Below are positions 1 through 6,068 of a stretch of 6,252 nucleotides of DNA, one piece after another. The DNA lies in assembly GCA_002439665.1 (NCBI GenBank), contig DJPC01000062.1:7330-13581 (forward strand). The letters are read 5' to 3'. This DNA comes from Dialister sp. UBA6422. GTDB taxonomy: Bacteria > Bacillota > Negativicutes > Veillonellales > Dialisteraceae. A program made the translations under genes and the position numbers. The stretch's first letter is position 1; the number at the start of each line of letters is the position of its first letter. Below the pieces are notes generated by a model. It had not been told where the DNA came from and made no database searches. It saw only the letters and a program-made list of their open reading frames with translations.

Positions 1-61
1 CATCATATTTCTTTATGTGGGTTATAAGTTTCTTTTATTACATAAATCTATCTAAAACGTG

Positions 62-83
62 TATAATTAGGGAACAGTATTCC
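62..83 (+). promoter_or_regulatory. Putative promoter -10 with adjacent palindrome, upstream of the 203-aa gene
   Basis: A perfect TATAAT lies at 62-67. The matching -35 position (about 38-44, TTACATA) is a poor match to TTGACA, so the promoter would be weak or need an activator. Transcription would start near 74, giving a leader of about 66 bases before the gene at 140. Immediately after the -10 is a palindrome, GGAACAGTATTCC (71-83), sitting over the expected start site where a repressor would act. A second small inverted repeat, ATGATT/AATCAT (86-91 and 96-101), follows. The -10 is directly visible; its use and the operator role are inferred. Confidence 0.4.
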
Positions 84-139
84 AAATGATTATGAAATCA
101 TAACATTTTTGTATAGTCATAAAGGGCAAAGGAGGGAGT

Positions 140-751
140 ATGGAAAAAAGGCAATTGGCTATAGAACGGTTACTATCTGGATATCATCGGTATTATACGA
201 TCACTCGATTTGATAAAAAAGAACAAACGGTGAGTGATGGACTGAGAGAGGCAGTCAAATTATCAGTTCCACGATTACCAGATGGGGCATCGTTGAGTGC
301 GGTTTGTGAATATTATGAGAAGGCAGAGAAGTATTTTCTTTTCCACTCCAACCAGCTCTGGTCGACTCATCAAGAAGAATTTTTATTTGTATTTTCTGTA
401 AGACATTTGACAAAGGATCTTTTTGAAGCCTGTCGAGATTATGCTTATGAAAAAGGGATGGAAATGGCACATATTGGTCCAGGCCATATGTATACGTATA
501 TTTCGCCGGTTTTTATTTGTGATACCGTAGATATAGAAGCTAAAAAGCAACTGGAAAGATGTAGGTATTACAAAACTTTTAAATTTTCTTTTCATGGTTG
601 GATGGAATATCATGCGGGATGTCTTGACCTATCAGATATGACGTTATCGTTTAATAAAGCAGGTCGATGCATGGAAAAAGGACTTCGGAAAGTATTTGAG
701 ATAGAGGAAAAAAGAGGGTTAAAGAGTTTCTTGCGCTTCGCCATGGGGTAA
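140..751 (+). CDS. Conserved-looking hypothetical protein, 203 aa, upstream of cstA
   Basis: The function is not recognised. The start ATG has a strong ribosome binding site, AAAGGAGG at 128-135, four bases upstream. The protein is soluble-looking: no signal peptide and no hydrophobic stretch long enough for a membrane helix. It is rich in aromatic residues (for example YHRYY at 15-19, HMYTYISP at 116-123, FSFHGWMEYH at 149-158) and ends with a basic segment (about 177-200). The layout of an N-terminal helix, a central strand-rich part (about 63-90) and a C-terminal aromatic part suggests a single compact domain of about 180 residues. It resembles small uncharacterised Firmicutes proteins; DUF8052 is an unverified guess from memory. 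cstA follows after 43 bases with no terminator between them, so the two are probably co-transcribed and this protein may serve the transporter. Six cysteines are present but do not form a clear metal-binding motif. It is very likely a real gene; its role is unknown. Confidence 0.8.
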   Translation: MEKRQLAIERLLSGYHRYYTITRFDKKEQTVSDGLREAVKLSVPRLPDGASLSAVCEYYEKAEKYFLFHSNQLWSTHQEEFLFVFSVRHLTKDLFEACRDYAYEKGMEMAHIGPGHMYTYISPVFICDTVDIEAKKQLERCRYYKTFKFSFHGWMEYHAGCLDLSDMTLSFNKAGRCMEKGLRKVFEIEEKRGLKSFLRFAMG

Positions 752-794
752 GAAAGTGCAATTGTGATGTGTAAAAAATGGAAAGAGGTATGTT

Positions 795-2540
795 ATGAAT
801 ACACTGGTTTTACTGTCAGTCTGTTTAGTGATTTTATTATGTGGCTATATTTTCTATGGCCGATGGTTGGTCAAGCAATGGGGGGTAGGGGAAGGCAATC
901 ATCCCACTCCAGCCCATACAATGAATGATGGGGTCGATTACGTTCCTGCGAAAGCTCCGGTTCTGATGGGGCATCACTTTTCTTCCATCGCTGGTGCTGG
1001 TCCTATTACCGGCCCTATTGGTGCGGCTATGTTTGGTTGGCTTCCCGTCACTTTATGGGTACTGGTAGGGGGGATTTTCTTTGGTGGTGTTCATGACTTT
1101 GGTGCACTGTTCGCTTCCATCCGTCATAATGGACAGTCCATTGGGGAAATTATTTCTGCTAACATGTCTAAGAGAGCCAAACAGCTATTCATTATTTTTT
1201 CCTATCTGACTCTGATCCTAGTGGTTGCTGCATTTGCAGCCATTGTGGCATCTACCTTTGGTGCAACTATTGAAAATGGAGTTGTCAATGAAGCAAAGAG
1301 TGCGACCAAAGCGTCTGTAGCCATGGTTTCTCTTCTCTTTATTGTAGTTGCTATTATTTTTGGATTTGCTGTATATCGCCGTCATACTTCTATGATTACT
1401 TCCACTATTCTGGGGGTAGCTGCTATTGCGCTCTGCATGGCTATCGGTATGAATTTCCATCCCCTCTATTTTTCCACCACCACATGGATGTGGATCATTG
1501 GATTTTATATCACCATTGCATCTGTTACTCCGGTATGGATTCTTCTGCAGCCTCGTGACTATCTGTCTTCCTTCTTGCTTTATGCGATGCTTATCGTCGC
1601 TGTAGTAGGTATCGTAGGGGCTCATCCTGATATCAATCCAGATCTGTTCCCCGCATATACTGGATTTGCTGTAGATAATGGCAATGGTATGCAGTATATT
1701 TTCCCGATTTTGTTTACTACTGTTGCATGCGGTGCTATTTCTGGTTTCCATTCTCTTGTTTCTTCCGGTACCACTTCTAAACAGTTAGATAAAGAATCTG
1801 ATGCCAAACCGATCGCTTATGGTGGTATGCTTCTAGAGTGTGTCCTGGCAATTATTACTCTTTGCGCCATTGCTTATGCAAGAGAAACTGGTCATACGGC
1901 TGGTGCAACAGATATCTTTGCTGGCGGTATTGCTGCTATGATCGGTGCTATTCCTGGGCTGGAAGGCATGGAAACCATGATGTATACACTGCTGGTTTTG
2001 ACTTACTCTGCTTTCTGCCTGACCTCTTTGGATACAGCTACTCGTCTGGCTCGTTTCATGTTCCAGGAATTCTGGATGGAACCAGGAGAAACACCGAAAG
2101 ATATCAAAGGCGGTTTCAAAAAACTTATGGTTAATCCCTATTTTGCAACCATTATCACTGTATTTTTAGGCGTTATGCTTGGTATGAATGGATTCATGAA
2201 GATTTGGGGGCTCTTTGGTGCAGCTAACCAGCTTCTGGCTGGCATTGGTCTTCTGGCTGTAGCTGCTTGGCTTGGAAATGCAGGAAAAAATAACAAGATG
2301 TTCCTTTTCCCCATGACATTCATGATGATCGTTACTATCTGCTCCTTGGGACTCATTGTGAGAAACCAGGTCATGATTATTATGAAAGGTGGCGCAGATT
2401 GGGGTCCTTATGCACAGGCTGGTATTGGTGCACTTCTGATTGTCCTGGCTTTGGAACTGGCAGTGGAAGGTTATCATACGATTTTCAACAGAAAAGATAA
2501 GGACGATGATAAAGTAGAAGACTTGCCAGAGACTGACTAA
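795..2540 (+). CDS. cstA: Carbon starvation protein CstA family membrane transporter (pyruvate/peptide uptake)
   Basis: This is an integral inner-membrane permease of the CstA family. Characterised enterobacterial members (CstA, BtsT/YjiY) import pyruvate and have also been linked to peptide uptake; the substrate here is inferred. Family signatures are visible in order: DGVDYVPAKAPVLMGHHFSS (45-64) running into IAGAGPITGPI, GGVHDFGALFASIRHNGQSI (97-116), PVWILLQPRDYLSSF (246-260), ACGAISGFHSLVSSGTTSKQ (311-330), SLDTATRLARFMFQEF (411-426) and WGLFGAANQLLAG (471-483). About 15 hydrophobic segments can be counted, starting at residues 2-22 and ending near 538-558. At 581 residues it is shorter than the roughly 700-residue E. 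coli proteins and matches shorter Firmicutes versions. The C-terminal tail is highly charged, with DKDDDK followed by more acidic residues, and is probably cytoplasmic. The ATG at 795 has AAAGAGG at 782-788. No two-component sensor of the kind that controls btsT in E. coli lies in the window. The family call is firm. Confidence 0.96.
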   Translation: MNTLVLLSVCLVILLCGYIFYGRWLVKQWGVGEGNHPTPAHTMNDGVDYVPAKAPVLMGHHFSSIAGAGPITGPIGAAMFGWLPVTLWVLVGGIFFGGVHDFGALFASIRHNGQSIGEIISANMSKRAKQLFIIFSYLTLILVVAAFAAIVASTFGATIENGVVNEAKSATKASVAMVSLLFIVVAIIFGFAVYRRHTSMITSTILGVAAIALCMAIGMNFHPLYFSTTTWMWIIGFYITIASVTPVWILLQPRDYLSSFLLYAMLIVAVVGIVGAHPDINPDLFPAYTGFAVDNGNGMQYIFPILFTTVACGAISGFHSLVSSGTTSKQLDKESDAKPIAYGGMLLECVLAIITLCAIAYARETGHTAGATDIFAGGIAAMIGAIPGLEGMETMMYTLLVLTYSAFCLTSLDTATRLARFMFQEFWMEPGETPKDIKGGFKKLMVNPYFATIITVFLGVMLGMNGFMKIWGLFGAANQLLAGIGLLAVAAWLGNAGKNNKMFLFPMTFMMIVTICSLGLIVRNQVMIIMKGGADWGPYAQAGIGALLIVLALELAVEGYHTIFNRKDKDDDKVEDLPETD

Positions 2541-2638
2541 TTTGTTAGATATCATTATTACAACTGCGTCATAGATCTGCTTATAGATCATTCAAAGGAG
2601 ACTATTTTACTGTTTTTGATGACGTAATAAAATAAAGA

Positions 2639-2719
2639 TACCGCTACCATAAGGGTTAATAAAAGTTATTACAAATATAATGTTATAACTTTTTATAACC
2701 TTTACGGTAGCGGTATTTT
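2639..2719. terminator. Long quasi-palindrome, probable bidirectional terminator for cstA and nrdG
   Basis: The arms at 2639-2673 and 2681-2715 pair over 35 positions around a 7-base loop (2674-2680), with four mismatches and one G-T wobble by hand alignment. The outer ten bases, TACCGCTACC and GGTAGCGGTA, pair perfectly and supply the GC-rich base. On the plus strand the stem is followed by TTTT (2716-2719). On the minus strand it is followed by the T-rich run TCTTTATTTTATT. It lies between two converging genes, exactly where a shared rho-independent terminator is expected. The stem is far longer than a normal terminator and its inner part is AT-rich, so a second role or an origin as an inserted repeat is possible. 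Confidence 0.75.
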
Positions 2720-2754
2720 GCTATGCTTTAATCAATTGGAATAATAACATCTTG

Positions 2755-2809
2755 CCCAATTCCCCTTTGCTAGAAGCTATTTATCTCCTTATTGGATAGG
2801 GGAAATGGG
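2755..2809. repeat. Inverted repeat downstream of nrdG
   Basis: CCCAATTCCCC (2755-2765) pairs with GGGGAAATGGG (2799-2809) with a single A-A mismatch, enclosing about 33 bases. It lies in the 3' region of any nrdG transcript, before the large palindrome. No T-run follows on either strand, so it does not look like an intrinsic terminator by itself. It could stabilise the 3' end of the message or be incidental. Confidence 0.35.
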
Positions 2810-2861
2810 TAGAATCATCATCTTTTGATAGACCTTGTAAATGACTATTGTCTAAAGGAGA

Positions 2862-3416
2862 TCATATCTTAGAATTTGGCGACATACTAGTATCTCCTGG
2901 ATTCCATGTGATTATTTTTCCTGCTGCAAGGCTTTTGGGGACATCGATGGTACGTTGATTAGAAGAACCTTTAAAAAGGAGGGTGATATCTTTTTTATCC
3001 AACATAAATTCTCCATCCACCAAGACATCAATTCGTTTTAAAAGTTCCATTGTTTCTGGCATGACTTTAGCAAAATGGCCTAGTAAATCTCTATCGAATA
3101 AGTATCCTGTGAAACACCAGATGGTTTTATGGGGATACATATCTTTGAAGCGAGTGACAAGGGATAGAAGTCCTTTTTGATTCACTGGCTCCATTGGTTC
3201 ACCACCTAGTAAAGTGAGTCCTTCATAGTATTCATGCCCCACTTCTTTCAAAATGTAATCTTCTTCTTTTTTAGTGAATGGCTTACCATAGTTGAAATCC
3301 CAAGTTTCTGCATTGAAACAACCTTTGCAATGGTGGGTACATCCTGATACAAATAGAGAAAAACGAACGCCTGGACCGTTAGCAATATCATATTCTTTAA
3401 AATTGGCATAATTCAT
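2862..3416 (-). CDS. nrdG: Anaerobic ribonucleoside-triphosphate reductase activating protein (radical SAM), 184 aa
   Basis: NrdG uses a 4Fe-4S cluster and S-adenosylmethionine to create the glycyl radical on NrdD, encoded just upstream on the same strand. The N terminus reads MNYANFKEYDIANGPGVRFS, typical of the family. It is followed by the radical-SAM cysteine motif CX3CX2C at Cys26, Cys30 and Cys33 (SGCTHHCKGCFN). GGEP at 71-74 is the SAM-amino-group motif. DVLVDGEF (130-137) and KGSSNQR (149-155) are further family blocks. I chose the ATG at 3416 because AAAGGA lies nine bases upstream and the family motif starts there. An in-frame ATG at 3545 would add 43 unrelated residues encoded across a hairpin. 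The length is normal to slightly long for NrdG (E. coli has about 154 residues), owing to a C-terminal tail of about 20 residues. It sits 203 bases downstream of nrdD, wider than a tightly coupled pair, and a separate promoter candidate lies in that gap. The identification is firm. Confidence 0.96.
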   Translation of the reverse strand: MNYANFKEYDIANGPGVRFSLFVSGCTHHCKGCFNAETWDFNYGKPFTKKEEDYILKEVGHEYYEGLTLLGGEPMEPVNQKGLLSLVTRFKDMYPHKTIWCFTGYLFDRDLLGHFAKVMPETMELLKRIDVLVDGEFMLDKKDITLLFKGSSNQRTIDVPKSLAAGKIITWNPGDTSMSPNSKI

Positions 3417-3490
3417 GGTGATGGTTCCTTTATGAATACAATGTAAACATGCATAATGTATAGTGGAGAATGGTGGGAAGTCCATACAAC

Positions 3491-3536
3491 ACCCCAACCA
3501 AGTCCTTGTATCAATATAAAAGGACTTGGTTGGGGT
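3491..3536 (-). other. 17-bp perfect hairpin in the nrdG leader (arms B and C)
   Basis: ACCCCAACCAAGTCCTT (3491-3507) and AAGGACTTGGTTGGGGT (3520-3536) are perfect reverse complements around a 12-base loop. On the nrdG transcript this gives a very stable stem about 75 bases before the start codon. No T-run follows on the minus strand, so it is not an ordinary intrinsic terminator. Possible roles are a processing or stability element separating nrdD from nrdG mRNA, an attenuator, or a protein-binding site. The structure is seen directly; the function is not. Confidence 0.7.
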
Positions 3537-3566
3537 TTGGTTCATTCCACCTAAGTCCTTTTATAT
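3514..3566 (-). other. Alternative hairpin in the nrdG leader (arms A and B), exclusive with the 17-bp stem
   Basis: AAGTCCTTTTATAT at 3553-3566 is the exact reverse complement of ATATAAAAGGACTT at 3514-3527. The match can be extended by ACC/GGT past a one-base bulge. The 3514-3527 arm shares bases 3520-3527 with the right arm of the 17-bp hairpin, so both stems cannot form fully at once. On the minus-strand RNA the order is A (3566 to 3553), B (3536 to 3514), C (3507 to 3491), as in antiterminator/terminator leaders. Regulatory use is inferred only. Confidence 0.5.
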
Positions 3567-3587
3567 GACCCTTTGCGGTATCTTTAT

Positions 3588-3616
3588 ATTGTACTGTTAT
3601 GACCTTCGCAAATCAA
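3588..3616 (-). promoter_or_regulatory. Putative sigma-A promoter for nrdG
   Basis: Read on the minus strand, TTGATT (3616 to 3611) and TACAAT (3593 to 3588) match the -35 and -10 hexamers at four and five of six positions, with an ideal 17-base spacer. The -35 begins four bases after the nrdD stop codon. Transcription would start near 3581 and produce a leader of about 165 bases carrying both alternative hairpins. This would let nrdG be expressed separately from nrdD. No NrdR-like box is obvious beside it. Confidence 0.5.
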
Positions 3617-3619
3617 TGA

Positions 3620-5830
3620 TTACAAGTGTAATACGCGATCTTTAATTTCCTGGGTACGTCCTTGGTTCCAGAATTGGGTACCGATATAACCGCAAGTTCT
3701 TCTGGCTACACTCATTTTATGCTGGTCTCGATTGCCGCAGTGTGGGCATTCCCATACCAACTTACCGCTTTCATCTTGAACGATTTTGATTTCCCCATCA
3801 TATCCGCAAACCATGCAGTAATCACTCTTGGTATTGAGTTCTGCATACATGATGTTTTCATAAATATATTTCATGACTGTCAGTACAGCAGGGATATTGG
3901 TCTGCATATTTGGTACTTCAATATAGGAGATAGCACCACCAGGAGATAGTTTCTGGAAGTCGGATTCAAATTTTAGTTTATGGAAAGCATCGATCTTTTC
4001 TGCCACATGGACGTGATAGCTGTTGGTGATATAGTTCTTATCAGTGACACCAGGAATGATGCCAAATCGTTTCTGAAGGCATTTAGCAAATTTGTATGTA
4101 GTGGATTCCATAGGGGTGCCATATACAGAATAAGAAATATTTTCTGCAGCTCTCCATTCACTGCATTTGTCATTCAGCTTCTGCATGACGGCCATGGCAA
4201 ATTTACGGCCTTCTTCTGTGGTATGAGATACGCCTAACATGCGAACGCACATTTCATATAGTCCGGCGTAACCAAGAGAAATGGTACTGTAATTATTAAA
4301 CAGTAGTTTATCAATGGTTTCGCCTTTTTTGAGTCGTGCTAGAGCACCATATTGCCAAAGAATAGGCGCTACATCAGATACAGTACCTAAAAGGCGTTCA
4401 TGGCGGCAGCGAAGAGCTCTGTGGCAAAGTTCCAGGCGATCTTCTAGGATTTTCCAGAATTTATCCATGTCTCCACCAGAAGAGCAAGCTACATCGACCA
4501 AATTGATGGTGACAACCCCTTGGTTGAAACGGCCATAGTATTTATGCTTTCCATTTTTTCCAAGACCAACCGTATCAGGAGTAAGGAAACTGCGGCATCC
4601 CATGCAAGGATACACATCGCCATTTTTCATTTCCTTCATAATTTTAGCAGAAATATAATCTGGAACCATGCGTTTGGCAGTGCATTCTGCAGCGAGTTTA
4701 GTCAAATAATAGTACGGTGTATTTTCATGAATGTTATCTTCATCCAATACGTAAATCAATTTCGGAAAAGCCGGGGTAATCCAGACACCTTTTTCATTTT
4801 TGACACCTTGCATTCTCTGTTTTAATACTTCTTCAATGATCATAGCCAGATCTTTACGTGTCTGGCCATCAGGTACTTCGTCCAAGTACATAAACATAGT
4901 CACGAAAGGTGCCTGTCCATTGCAGGTCATAAGAGTAATGAGCTGATATTGGATGGTTTGAATGCCCGATTTTACTTCTTCCCGGAGACGACGTTCTGCA
5001 ATGGTATGAATGATGTTTTCATCCATAGATTCACCGGTTTCTTTTCGTTCTGCGATGACTTCTTTAATAATTTTTTTACGGCTGATGTCTACAAATGGGG
5101 CTAAATGGGCTAATGTGAAAGACTGACCACCATACTGGTTGGATGCTACCTGGGCTACAATCTGTGTGGTTACATTGCAAGCGGTAAAAAAAGAATGGGG
5201 CTTTTCGATCATAGTCTGGCTAATGACTGTACCGTTTTGTAACATATCTTCCAGATTGATCAAATCGCAATTGTGTTCACGCTGAGCAAAATAATCGGCA
5301 TCATGGAAATGAATGATACCTTGTTCATGGGCTTTGACGATTTCCTCTGGTAAAAGAAGGCGCTTGGTCAGATCTTTAGATACTTCACCAGCCATATAAT
5401 CACGCTGGGTCGAATTGATGACAGGATTTTTATTAGAATTTTCCTGTTTTACCTCTTCATTATTCAAGTCGATTAAGGACAGAATGCCATCATCGGTGGT
5501 GTTACTCTTACGAGAAATTTCTCTCTTGTACCGATATCGTACATATTTTTGGGCCACTTCATAGCCACGCATTTCCATGATTCCTGTTTCTACCATATCC
5601 TGGATATCTTCTACATTGCAGGCATGGGAATAAGAGGAAATTTTCTTAGCAATGTTATCAGCTACGGCTTGAATCTGCACATCACTCATTTGATGAATGG
5701 TTTCTACTTCTTGATTGGCCTTTTCAATGGCACAAACAATTTTTGAAATATCAAATGAGACTTCTTGTCCATTCCGCTTAATGACATTATTTTTAACGTG
5801 GATGCTTCTTGGAAATTCACGGTTTTTCAT
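3620..5830 (-). CDS. nrdD: Anaerobic (class III) ribonucleoside-triphosphate reductase, 736 aa
   Basis: This glycyl-radical enzyme reduces ribonucleoside triphosphates to dNTPs under anaerobic conditions. Numbering from the ATG at 5830, residues about 10-100 form an ATP-cone regulatory domain (VIKRNGQEVSFDISKI near 16-31). The catalytic body follows, with HNCDLINLEDM around Cys188 and YPCMGCRSFL with Cys409 and Cys412, in the regions where family active-site cysteines lie. PGGAISYIEVPNMQTN is at about 630-645. Near the C terminus two CXXC pairs (Cys672/Cys675 and Cys695/Cys698) form the zinc site. RRTCGYIG holds the radical glycine, Gly714, 22 residues from the end. The length is close to E. 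coli NrdD (712). I prefer the ATG at 5830 over the in-frame ATG at 5848, because GGGAGAG lies nine bases before 5830 while the upstream ATG has no good site and is itself part of that Shine-Dalgarno. Two NrdR boxes lie upstream. No truncation or frameshift is seen. Confidence 0.97.
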   Translation of the reverse strand: MKNREFPRSIHVKNNVIKRNGQEVSFDISKIVCAIEKANQEVETIHQMSDVQIQAVADNIAKKISSYSHACNVEDIQDMVETGIMEMRGYEVAQKYVRYRYKREISRKSNTTDDGILSLIDLNNEEVKQENSNKNPVINSTQRDYMAGEVSKDLTKRLLLPEEIVKAHEQGIIHFHDADYFAQREHNCDLINLEDMLQNGTVISQTMIEKPHSFFTACNVTTQIVAQVASNQYGGQSFTLAHLAPFVDISRKKIIKEVIAERKETGESMDENIIHTIAERRLREEVKSGIQTIQYQLITLMTCNGQAPFVTMFMYLDEVPDGQTRKDLAMIIEEVLKQRMQGVKNEKGVWITPAFPKLIYVLDEDNIHENTPYYYLTKLAAECTAKRMVPDYISAKIMKEMKNGDVYPCMGCRSFLTPDTVGLGKNGKHKYYGRFNQGVVTINLVDVACSSGGDMDKFWKILEDRLELCHRALRCRHERLLGTVSDVAPILWQYGALARLKKGETIDKLLFNNYSTISLGYAGLYEMCVRMLGVSHTTEEGRKFAMAVMQKLNDKCSEWRAAENISYSVYGTPMESTTYKFAKCLQKRFGIIPGVTDKNYITNSYHVHVAEKIDAFHKLKFESDFQKLSPGGAISYIEVPNMQTNIPAVLTVMKYIYENIMYAELNTKSDYCMVCGYDGEIKIVQDESGKLVWECPHCGNRDQHKMSVARRTCGYIGTQFWNQGRTQEIKDRVLHL

Positions 5831-5901
5831 TGTTTTACACTCTCCCATAAAATAAGACCACCGGTAGGATGGTTTTCTTCTTGTATACAGTATTCTAATT
5901 C

Positions 5902-5917
5902 ATACTAAATATTGATA
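5902..5917 (-). promoter_or_regulatory. NrdR box 2 (promoter-distal, nearer nrdD)
   Basis: On the minus strand this reads TATCAATATTTAGTAT. Against the published NrdR consensus acaCwAtATaTwGtgt the conserved core CAATATTTAG matches at all but one position, while the outer bases are weaker. It lies exactly 16 bases from the stronger box at 5934-5949, the spacing of tandem NrdR sites. Its nearest edge is 71 bases upstream of the nrdD start codon. Alone it would be doubtful; the spacing and target gene make it credible. Confidence 0.75.
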
Positions 5918-5933
5918 GTTTACATAAATATAG

Positions 5934-5949
5934 GCACAATATCTTGTGC
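5934..5949 (-). promoter_or_regulatory. NrdR box 1 upstream of nrdD
   Basis: On the minus strand this reads GCACAAGATATTGTGC, matching the NrdR consensus at 13 of 16 positions. It is an almost perfect palindrome that extends to 18 bases (5933-5950). The centre-to-centre distance to the second box is 32 bp, about three helical turns, so a cooperating NrdR oligomer would bind both on one face of the DNA. NrdR is a zinc-finger/ATP-cone repressor of ribonucleotide reductase genes when dATP is plentiful. The target gene fits exactly. nrdR itself is not in the window. Confidence 0.85.
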
Positions 5950-6029
5950 CGGATATTATGATACAACAAGTTGAGGAAAAAGGGAATATGGAAAATCTTT
6001 TCTGTTTTGATAGAGAATCTGTATTTTTG

Positions 6030-6051
6030 TCCCATCATATGGGATTTTTTT
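6030..6051 (+). terminator. Intrinsic terminator with no obvious upstream gene
   Basis: TCCCAT (6030-6035) pairs perfectly with ATGGGA (6039-6044) around a three-base loop and is followed directly by seven T residues (6045-6051). This is a textbook, though short, rho-independent terminator on the plus strand. Upstream on that strand there is only the gap and then the antisense of nrdD. It may end a short RNA starting within 5920-5990, end an antisense or leaky transcript, or insulate the right-edge gene. On the minus strand no T-run follows. Confidence 0.6.
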
Positions 6052-6068
6052 CATAAGATTCCACTATA

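Larger units (their letters stand above)
2541..2861. other. Convergent intergenic region between cstA and nrdG
   Basis: This 321-base gap separates the cstA stop from the nrdG stop, which face each other. It holds the long quasi-palindrome (2639-2719) and a smaller inverted repeat (2755-2809), described separately. A short direct repeat, ATAGATC, occurs at 2571-2577 and 2583-2589. An isolated Shine-Dalgarno-like AAAGGAGA near 2595-2602 is followed only by a three-codon ATG frame. No convincing gene or RNA was found here. Confidence 0.7.

Noticed and set aside
51..64. cre-like (CcpA) site over CTAAAACGTGTATA before the cstA operon
   Set aside because: It keeps only the central AACG and differs at four constrained positions of the 14-base consensus, including both bases of the leading TG.
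1218..1751. 177-codon open frame on the minus strand inside cstA
   Set aside because: It is antisense to a well-supported membrane-protein gene; the product is low-complexity (rich in Asn, Ser, His and Lys) without domains, and there is no supporting ribosome binding site or promoter.
2166..2591. 141-codon minus-strand frame over the cstA 3' end and gap
   Set aside because: It is mostly antisense to cstA, with no recognisable motif. It runs across conserved CstA codons and is best explained as a shadow.
3417..3545. 43-residue N-terminal extension of NrdG from an in-frame ATG at 3545
   Set aside because: The extension has no family similarity and is encoded across the hairpin region. The ATG has only a GGTGG almost touching it, while the ATG at 3416 has a well-spaced AAAGGA and starts the typical NrdG N terminus.
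2632..3587. 13-base inverted match ATAAAGATACCGC (2632-2644) and its complement (3575-3587) flanking nrdG, as possible mobile-element ends
   Set aside because: A 13-base match is expected about once by chance in an AT-rich window this size. nrdG is a core gene and no transposase or target duplication is present.
5831..5848. Six-residue extension of NrdD from an ATG at 5848
   Set aside because: That ATG overlaps the GGGAGAG that serves as ribosome binding site for the ATG at 5830, and it has no good site of its own.
5988..6056. 22-codon phenylalanine-rich frame as a gene or pheST-type leader peptide
   Set aside because: The frame runs through the terminator hairpin instead of ending before it, the ribosome binding site is weak or badly spaced, and the downstream gene is unidentified. 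It is kept only as part of a finding.
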